Positions 56,148 through 64,000 of a DNA stretch of 64,000 nucleotides are shown here, one piece after another. The notes below the pieces were generated by a model. The model was not told the DNA's origin, did not search any database, and saw nothing but the letters and a program-made list of their open reading frames with translations. Position numbers and translations under genes: made by a program. Position 1 is the first letter of the stretch, and each line of letters starts with the position of its first letter. This DNA comes from Porodaedalea pini (Eukaryota; Basidiomycota; Agaricomycetes; Hymenochaetales; Hymenochaetaceae): contig NBAY01000001.1 in NCBI GenBank assembly GCA_002794775.1, positions 2,418,001 to 2,482,000 of the forward strand, written 5' to 3'.

Positions 56148-58348
56148 ATGACGAGCAATGACGCCGCCACAAACACGGAGCCGAAAGTCCAGGAGACCAA
56201 GCCCAAGCGCAGGTTTGTTGGGTTCTCCGAGCAGCTCGAGATGAAGCGCAGGGAGCGTTCGCGCAGGAACAAACCGCGGTCGTGGGTCGAACGTAAATTC
56301 ATCGTACCCATCGTCTTCGGAATCGTGGGCTATGCGTGGTATGTTTATATAGGGCGCTTCTGCGTGCCGATGCTTAGGAGGGATGCGGGTGCGATGGGAG
56401 GTAGGGGTATGGGAGGTTGGTGTACTAGACATTTGGAAGCGAGACACTGTTTGCTAATCTGCTCCCAGTGGCATTCACGATTGTATTCTGCCTAATAGGA
56501 CCTATGTTCTGGTGGTCGTATATCAAGGTAATCATCGATAGAAAATACAAAGTTGGACAGCTTCACTCAACCGTAATCGCTAGCTGCTTTTCACGCCTCC
56601 TGGATTTGCAAAAGACGTACGATAGTCTGCCGAATTACTCGCACTGATGATCTGAGCTAACAGCAGTGTAATGTGTGCAGTTTGTGCAGAAAACTTCAGC
56701 GCCACAAGGGGAAGGTCGTCGTGGGCAAGGCCGCACTACGCCGTCTGCATCGCGCTCGCGAGGGCACGGCTCCGATAGTGAAGACTGGGACTCCGACGAA
56801 GAGTACATCGGTGGGACGCCGTATGCTGAGATGTCCCCTTCCGTGACGCGTTCACCGAGGCATGAGGGTCCTTCAACGCAGCAGCCTCTCACAGATGTGG
56901 AGAAGCGGGCAGATCTGAATATCCCTGCTGCACCACACCGACCGCCTGCGCCCGTCGCTCGGGCCGCCTCATCGCCGAAGCGCAAGCACAGTGACAGTCG
57001 GACACCAGTCCAGGTAGCAGATAAGCGCGGAGCACCAGAGGCGCGCAGTCACAGCGGCGGTGAGCGCGACACTGATGAGACAGCTGTTGCTGGCTCGGAC
57101 GACACAACAAATGCGACTGCACCTCCCCACCCACTTGCGAAGCAGGTAGCTCCAACAATTCCCTCAAGCGCAGGCGAGTCCCAGTCACCGCATCATGGCC
57201 GGAACGTGGAAGAGGGTCTTCCGCCTCCCCTGTACTCTCGGCGACCGCCCACGCACCCTGCACTGCTGCCGGAGTACAGATACTGCTACGCAGACGGCCT
57301 CGTTAAACCAATGAGAGCGCATCATTGTAGGGTCTGCGGAACCGTGAGTCGAGATAGGTCTTGTATCTATCCAGATTATCGAAACTGACTGAAATTGAAA
57401 TGGTAGTGCGTGCTCATGTTTGATCATCATTGCCCTTGTAAGTTATTTTCTCTCGCTCTGCAAAAGCCATAGCTTTGTTGACTAATTGTCTGACTGGCAG
57501 GGGTAGGGCAGTGCGTGGGAGCACATAATCACAAGGCATGCCCTTTTTATCGCGCAAAACCTCTCAGTAAATTAATTGAGATGCGTCCGTAGTTCTTCGT
57601 CAACTTTTTACAATGGAGTACGTTGTGGACATTATGGATACTCGCAACTACAGTGGCGTTACAAGCAAAGACCGCGTCCGATTCTCGCTCAAATGTTGAT
57701 CCACAGATAATCGTCATCATCGCTCTGTGAGTCCTTCCGTATAAACTAGGAAGAGCTCGTATCACTGATAGTTTTTCTTTCTGAAGGTCAGCGTTCTTCT
57801 CGCTCTTCACTAGCGTCCTTCTTGCGGCGCACATCCGCATGATCGTTCTGAACCAGAGCAGCCTCGAGTCTCTGTCCGTATCCGGGATGCGCGAGCGCGA
57901 ACACGCGCTTCTTAGCAGGATGGTTCCATTATGTGACTGGCGGTACGTTGCTTGCCTTGCGCTCCCCCCCCCCCCCCTTGCAACAACATCTAGATGAAAC
58001 TCATGTAGTAGGTCAAACGTGCACAGACGCCGAAACGCACTGCGCAAAGAATGGGACACGGAGTGGGGGAAGCTCAATACGGAGGGGAATATTTGGTGGC
58101 TGGGGAGCGCGCGCGCGAACTGGGAGTACCGGATGGGCAAGAACCGGTGGGGATGGTTTTGTACGCCATTCCTTTATACCATGCTCTTCATCATGTCATG
58201 CGAAGAAAACTGACTGGGATGTCGCATTATTTTATTAGTACCGATAGGCAGGAGTGAAGGCGACGGCCTGACCTACCCGACTAACCCACGCTTTGATGCG
58301 GACGGGCGATGGAGAAGGCGCAGCGAGTGGCCACCTGAGCTCCAATGA
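56148..58348 (+). CDS. DHHC-type palmitoyltransferase (PFA-like)
   Basis: Ten exons: 56148-56400, 56469-56527, 56584-56616, 56681-57343, 57407-57437, 57501-57535, 57593-57726, 57787-57942, 58012-58160, 58239-58348; 540 residues with all phases consistent. Membrane helices at about 50-69 and 85-103, then a long Ser/Arg/Pro-rich disordered insert (about 120-310), a Cys-rich domain (YCYADGLVKPMRAHHCRVCG, catalytic DHHC at 342-345), and helices at about 359-381 and 396-420. The C-terminus (PIGRSEGDGLTYPTNPRFD, ending SEWPPELQ) resembles fungal Pfa-type enzymes. It transfers palmitate to protein cysteines through an acyl-Cys intermediate at Golgi or ER membranes. The intron at 57536-57592 has a GC donor. 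A C15 run sits in the intron at 57943-58011. The insert between helix 2 and the Cys-rich domain is unusually long. Confidence 0.88.
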
Positions 58349-58913
58349 CCTTTTCTCGTGCTTTCATGTACGAATTGCTCTTGTTTTAAAACCTGTGCAG
58401 TAGTGTACACAACATTTCTTCGCGACACTACACAGGCTTCTATACCTCGTGGCATTATTTCTCTCCTATATAGCTCCTTTGGATATGAGACGACATCATG
58501 TTATGTGTTCTGATACTTTGCTTTACATGACTAAATCATGGACTGTTTTTCGAAAGAGTCAGGAGACATTGGAAAGACTCCCGAGTCACTGATTTCGGAT
58601 TTTCTCGTTGATTTGTATGTTATGGCCGACACAGTGTCGCGCTTTGGAAACATACAAAGCATGTTCCTGAACGACTTGAAATTGTGGAATTCTGGAACAC
58701 AGTCACGCAGGAGGATGTCGTTTTCATGGGTATATGTCCAGAGACATTACTGAATAAATGCGGGTAATTCGAGAGCTGATGAATCAGCAACTCAGAATCT
58801 CAGATATTCTGATACGTGAGAGAAACGAAACGATCGAGAGCCATGCTCACGTGATCATCGCGCGCAGCCTCCGTCGCAGTGGTGTGCGTGGCGTGTACTT
58901 CGTAGCGACCGTC
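58349..58913 (+). promoter_or_regulatory. Intergenic between the two palmitoyltransferase genes
   Basis: 565 bp holding the 3' UTR of the first gene and the promoter of AKR1. Short frames (58538-58753, plus) are not considered genes. No TATA box recognised. Confidence 0.45.
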
Positions 58914-61554
58914 ATGACGGAGCCAACAAACATCGTTCCACCCACTGGCGAGCCGACGACCGCAATAAACCTCGAGGATGCGTCGGGCACGAACATTTCT
59001 TTTGCTCAGCAATCTACTCAAACGGTCTATGAGCCAGAGGTGTGCCGGGAGAGCTCTGATTGAATATCTGTAAACATCACTTACACATGCTTCAGATGAA
59101 TATATTCGTGGCTGCTCAGCGAGGAGATTTGGACACTCTGCGAATGCTCATCGAGTCTGGGAAGGCGAAGGCTACCGACAGAGATGACCAGAACATCTCA
59201 CCTCTACACTGGGCAGCAATCAACGCACATGTTCCTGCCTGTCGATACCTTCTTGAGCAAGGAGCTGAGGTCGACGCTCTCGGGGGTGATCTTGTCGCAA
59301 CTCCTATGCAATGGGCTGCCCGCAATGGCTACCTTTATGTTATTCAGCTGCTCATTGCGCACAATGCAGACCCAACGATCACGGACGCGCAAGGCTACAA
59401 TACCCTACACCTCGTCACGCATTCCTCGTCGGTCATGCCCCTCCTGTATCTCCTCCACCAACCGATTAACGTCGACTCGCGCGATGCGCAGGGACACACA
59501 TCACTCATGTGGGCGGCTTACCAAGGCGATGCGCTTTCTGTAGATCTTCTGCTGAAGCATGGTGCCGACCCTAATACCCGGGACGAGTCGGAGTTGACAC
59601 CGCTTCATTGGGCTGTCGTCAAAGGCAATAGAAATTGCATTCGCAAGCTGGTCGAGAAGGGCGCGGATATCAATGCGAAAAATCAAGAGGGGAAGACTCC
59701 GAGAGACATGGCGGCGGAGTTGAAAAGCCTTGGTGCTTGGAAACGAGCTTTAGAAGAAGGCGGTATGTTGGAGGATGGATCCAAAAAATCAAAGCCACTT
59801 AGTGAAGTATGTTTTTCCACAGACTGTCTGCTGGCTCCACGTTCTGACTTGTTGCTTGCAGCGAAATACTAAACTGGCCATTTTCATTATGCCGACTTTC
59901 TTCTTCTACCTTATATTCATGACACTTAAGATTATGCCTTGGTATACCGGAATCTTGCTTGCAATGGCTGAATTCTTCGCAATGCACCACGTACGTCAAT
60001 ATTTTATACTCAGAAATCATTGCTGACTTTACGCTTTTTTTCATTCCTCAGATTGTAACGCGCGTCCTTCTTAACAGTGCAAGCTATACTGACGGCGTGA
60101 TTCAAAGTCCATACTACGCAGGCATAATATTTGGAAGTTTGGTATGGGTCGCTTATAGTTGGGCTACGCGATTGATACATCGTGAGCATGAATATTGTGT
60201 AGTCTTCAGCCCATCATTGATCTCGCCGACTTTTCCGCGCAGAAACACAAAGTCATGCATTGGCTCATTTAACGTTTGCGCTCGCGTACGGGCTGTGTGT
60301 GTACAATTTTGTACGCTCCATTACCCTTGACGCTGGGACGTGTCCCAAACCGGCAAACGACGGGGAGTTGAGAGTCGTAAATACCTCAAGCCGAATGCAA
60401 CTTTAAGCTTAACTGATCGGCTGTATGAAGATTGTAGAAGATCTCGCTTCAGAAGGACGTTTGAATGGACAGACCTTTTGTATCCAATGCATGGTACGTT
60501 TGCAATTATTCTGCGCTCTTTTTTATTATTCTCATACAATATATCTTAGGCGCGCAAGCCACTTCGCTCGAAACATTGTCGTGTTTGTGATAAATGTGTG
60601 GCTCGGCATGATCAGTGAGGTTCATTCCCGATGCTTCTCAATATTCTCTCACATATCATTCAGCCATTGTCCTTGGGTCTGGAATTGCGGTAAGTAGATT
60701 GCTTCTGACAGATCAATTTCCAAGTGGCTCATATGTTTCAGTTGGCGTGAATAATCATCGCCAATTTATTCTGTTCGTCGGTACGCTCGTCATCGGGGTT
60801 ATTTTATTCGATTATCTTGCCTTCGCCTGTAAGTTTCCGGGTCTGCGTCAAGCATCTTGAATATCTTTTACCAACACCCTCAGACTTTTCCAGTGTCGAT
60901 GTCACATCGGAGCCTTCATCGTCATGTCTATTACCAGATGAGCTCTGTACTATCACCGCATACGATCCATTCCTTTTCTCCGTGGCCTGCTGGTCTACCC
61001 TTCAACTGCTTTGGACAATCGTCCTCCTCGCCGGCCAGCTCTACCAGATCATGCGCCAAATGACGACATTTGAGGTCTCGAATCTCGGTCGCTATGGATT
61101 CATGGGTGGCCGTGGAGGCACGAGTCTTGCCTCACAAATGGGTCATCGCCATCAACAACCACCTCTGGGCACCGGTGACGATGCACAGACGCCGCCGCAC
61201 GCACATCGCCATGCCGGATGCGGCGGGATGCTCATGCAATTGACAGGGCTCGACGCATTCACGCGTGGACGTGCGGCTGACGGTCTTGCGCGTGCGCGTA
61301 AGGCAGCGAACCCCTTCGACCTCGGTGTGCTGGGTAACTGTGCTGACTTCTGGACTGCTGGCCGAGAGCTCGGCGTTGAGTATGATCGGCTGTATGACGT
61401 CCCACTCGAGGGCTTCCGCGAGGCGAAGCGAAGGAGAGAAAGAGATGAGGAAGAGGATGGACGCGGGCGTAAGTCGAAGAGCCATTTTATGGGCTTTAGT
61501 CTGGGTTTCGGCCGAGGAAGCCGTACTGGATATGAGCCTGTGAGCCAGGTGTGA
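58914..61554 (+). CDS. AKR1: AKR1-type ankyrin-repeat palmitoyltransferase
   Basis: Ten exons: 58914-59039, 59096-59806, 59862-59990, 60052-60181, 60243-60376, 60431-60493, 60550-60614, 60664-60689, 60742-60828, 60884-61554; 713 residues, phases consistent. Ankyrin repeats occupy about 45-265 (NISPLHWAAINAHVPACRYL, SLMWAAYQGDALSVDLLLKH, ELTPLHWAVVKGN). Hydrophobic helices follow (about 280-320 and 330-380), then SEGRLNGQTFCIQCM, the Cys-rich domain with DHHCPWVWNCVGVNNHRQF (catalytic DHHC at about 452-455), two more helices and a soluble tail with GRYGFMGG. AKR1 enzymes palmitoylate proteins such as casein kinases and act at Golgi/endosomal membranes in trafficking and signalling. This copy has DHHC, whereas budding yeast Akr1 has DHYC. 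It lies 565 bp downstream of the other palmitoyltransferase, same strand. The ATG at 58914 follows no in-frame alternative. Confidence 0.93.
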
Positions 61555-61853
61555 TTGCTGTAACCCTAATGTCTTTGTGTTTTCGATCTAGTTCCGGACC
61601 TTCATCCTTGCCACGAGCTTGATATTTTTATATGCATGTCATGATGACTCTAAATTTCATGAACGACTTTGCGACTTCGATGCCAATGCGACGAATGCCA
61701 CTGCGCGACTCATCGAAAAAACCTAAAAGATATCTGGATGGACTCTTCACGTGTTACTTACAAATGTGCAAGAAGAATTTGTTACAAGTCTGCCGCATTT
61801 TCCCCCTCAGAGTGTAAGAGATAACTAAGACATCAACCTCATCAATATACATC
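61555..61853. other. Intergenic between convergent AKR1 and sphingomyelinase genes
   Basis: 299 bp between two stop codons, presumably overlapping 3' UTRs. Confidence 0.5.
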
Positions 61854-64000
61854 TCAAAACAAGCCTTGTACCGAGCCGAAGCCAGAGACGCAGTTCTGCT
61901 TCGCAATGCTCGCGGATCCACTGCGCATGTAACAAATCTTCGCCGTGACGCACTCATCGGAACATGGAGCCGTACGCACCGAGCTCTTGCCCTGGAAAGT
62001 GTGGAATGTCTGTCATAACAGACAAAAGTAAGCTCGGTATGTCCTGCAAACAGCAAATTAGGATAGAGAATGCTTACTCTGACTAAAGAAGAGTCTGTCT
62101 CCATGACTGATGGCAAAGCGATTAGGCTGGCATTTATGGGCTGAGACGATAATGTCTGCTTACCTTCCGTAACATGATGCCACCACGTCGCATTGAGGGG
62201 ATCATTCGGTCCCCAGCCGGTAATGTTTTGCCCATAGGTGTCGCGCGTGCTGTACTCGTGGGTATACGTCGGGCCGGCGCTGATCTGGTCGTCCAGTTCA
62301 GGGAAGGTGCTCACGTCGCTCTTCCATCTAGATCAGGAGTTAGTTTCGTTTTCTGACTCTGCATTGGACGCAGGCGTTGACTCACGTATGAGCATCGAGG
62401 ACTTCAAACGTCTTAGAGTATCCGACGAGAATGTGTTAGACAAATACGAAACACTTCGAAGACCAAAAGGAGAGACTCACAGCTGAGTCGACCTCGTAGA
62501 CACGGAACCCGGAGTTGATGTTCGAATCCGGTGTTATCGACGGTCCAACCTTTACGATAGGTCAGCGCGAACCGTATACGATATCGTGAAGCACAAAATA
62601 CCCATGAAACAGCTAATGCTGTGTCCGCAGACTGTACTGTTCCGTTATTCGAGTAGAATATCTATATGAAGCGTAATGAGTTACTCGGACTATACCTAGG
62701 CAGTCGGAATAGACATACAGAGAGCTCGTCTTCATGCGTGTGGCCCCAAAATATATCTGCAAAAAGAATTAGCACTGATGTGTCCGATAAAGTGAGGTCC
62801 ACACTTACTAGCAATGACGTGCGGCGAGAACCGGTCAACGCTAGCCAGGAACAATACATGTCAGGGAAAGTCTGAGACAATGCTACAATGCAAACGTACA
62901 TCTGATAGACTAGAGAAAAGATTTGTCAGATCTCTACGGGCTATCTCTTCAAAAAAATGCAACTTACAAAGATTCGACGGGTTCTCGAGCGGGTTCGTGC
63001 CGTCCCATCCACTCAACACATGTCCCATAATCCAGACTGAAATGTCCTAAATCAGCTAGGAGTAAAATTGTCAGTTAACGGCGGTACGCACCGCGATCAC
63101 CCGCGTCCTCCGCATCCTGCAGCTCATCCGTGAGGAAGCGCAGCATGCCTGACGGATCCGACGACGTCATGTTGATGTAGTTGAACCAGTTTGCCCTTTA
63201 TGGCGCAGACCGAAATCCGCGAAATATTGATAAATCAACAAGGATCATTGGCCATCAGCGATAATTTTGCTTACTTATACCACAAATTGGTGTTCAGCGT
63301 GATGATGCGGAGCCCATCCTGCCGACGGACCATATATGCGCCGTAGTGCGCCCGCGCGAGTTCGACGGCCGCCTCCGGGAGCCAGTTTTCGTGAGCCCAA
63401 AGGCTCGAGACGTGGTCGTAATTCCTAGTTAGCATCAACGTAGTCAATGGATAAAGAGACAATGTATGCTGCAAAATTACTTACCAGTCATATTGCTGTG
63501 CAAGCTCGCCGCCCAGTAGGTGCGGCGCGTCTTCAGCCCTGCAATCCCCGAGTTTACTTAAGTCATTACATTCAGAAGATCGAAAATCATGCGAGTCTCA
63601 CACGCCAACGGAATCGTGGTTGCCGAGCGCGACATACGTCGGGCCTGCTTTTAACATGCGTTTAATGAGGTCGAAAATCACGGTCTGTCAGAGCAATAAA
63701 AGTCGACCCTCCCTCTGACCTTCAGCAATATTAGAACAAAAGTACATACCTCAACATACTCCACATACGGATGCGAGAGCTGGGAATCCGTGTCATGTGA
63801 AACGAGGTCTCCAGTATACAAAGTCCATGCGAATCCCGTGTCTTGCGTCCCAGTGAGAACTGGGATCGCTTCCAAAGCGGAAAGGACGAGTGAGTAAGGC
63901 GAGTCGCTTCAAAAAGAACAGAATATGCATGTCAGCTTTAATTATACTTAGAGTTCGAATGTCTACTGAGTTGAGGATCACCAGAGAAAGGCACCGAAGC
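61854..64000 (-). CDS. Acid sphingomyelinase-like phosphodiesterase (5' part missing)
   Basis: Minus strand, stop at 61856-61854, running off the right edge. Exons (descending): >64000-63982, 63906-63750, 63684-63602, 63538-63485, 63424-63275, 63195-63092, 63036-62968, 62909-62900, 62840-62809, 62756-62719, 62661-62602, 62549-62481, 62411-62386, 62327-62164, 62107-62079, 62009-61854; about 405 residues, phases consistent. Calcineurin-like metallophosphatase motifs appear in order: AFLCDSPYSLV, YTGDLVSHD, VALGNHDS, IMGHVLSGWDGTNP, and FSPHVIANIFWGHTHED. These match the acid sphingomyelinase family, which hydrolyses sphingomyelin or related phosphodiesters using two metal ions, usually after secretion or in vacuole-like compartments. 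The Cys-rich C-terminus (APCSDECVTAKICYMRSG) is also family-typical. The signal peptide and any saposin domain would lie beyond 64000. A 10-nt exon (62900-62909) is required to keep the frame. Confidence 0.9.

Noticed and set aside
1..64000. CRISPR arrays, rRNA operons and telomeric TTAGGG arrays
   Set aside because: Looked for and not seen. The short tandem repeats present are microsatellites.

Overview
This window looks like an Agaricomycete basidiomycete chromosome segment, possibly Polyporales (inference). The evidence is intron-dense genes with introns of about 45-105 nt showing GT...CTRAY...AG signals (one GC-AG and one 10-nt micro-exon), basidiomycete-type protein families, a chromodomain Ty3 retrotransposon and moderately GC-rich DNA. 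No rRNA, tRNA, CRISPR array or bacterial-style operon was recognised. All gene models were assembled by eye from splice signals and family motifs.

Layout. 1-1371 is the 5' part of a SHPRH/IRC20-like SNF2 gene on the minus strand. About 1.76-51.0 kb is repeat-rich with few genes. Its main structure is an old, imperfect inverted duplication: the left arm at about 1.76-13.06 kb pairs colinearly with the right arm at about 49.2-39.2 kb (reverse complement). Between the arms lie two Tc1/mariner-type MITEs (13.80-14.42 and 21.58-22.14 kb), a complete and apparently very young Ty3 chromovirus (14.43-21.41 kb, two 447-bp LTRs that read identical, 5-bp target duplication) and three genes: a low-complexity Pro/His/Gln-rich protein (24.08-25.89 kb) and the divergent pair MPP6-like (32.57-33.65 kb, minus) and CMP/dCMP-type deaminase (34.09-35.05 kb, plus). 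A third MITE sits in the left arm (8.67-9.08 kb). The right arm is flanked on both sides by copies of a 1.3-1.6 kb direct repeat (36.75-38.33 and 49.74-51.0 kb) and carries a broken gag-like reading frame (41.2-42.1 kb).

From 51.4 kb onward the DNA is gene-dense: a NUP98/NUP116-type nucleoporin (with an apparent frameshift near its end), a small single-pass membrane protein, two adjacent DHHC palmitoyltransferases (a PFA-type enzyme and the ankyrin-repeat enzyme AKR1), and the 3' part of an acid-sphingomyelinase-like gene running off the right edge. The two palmitoyltransferases and the sphingomyelinase all act on or at membranes, but nothing here shows that they are co-regulated.

The most unusual signals are the large decayed inverted duplication and the difference in CpG content between its arms. 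The inner part of the right arm (about 38.45-44.98 kb) is strongly CpG-depleted with CG-to-TG/CA changes relative to the left arm. This suggests that one copy was methylated or otherwise targeted for C-to-T mutation and the other was spared.
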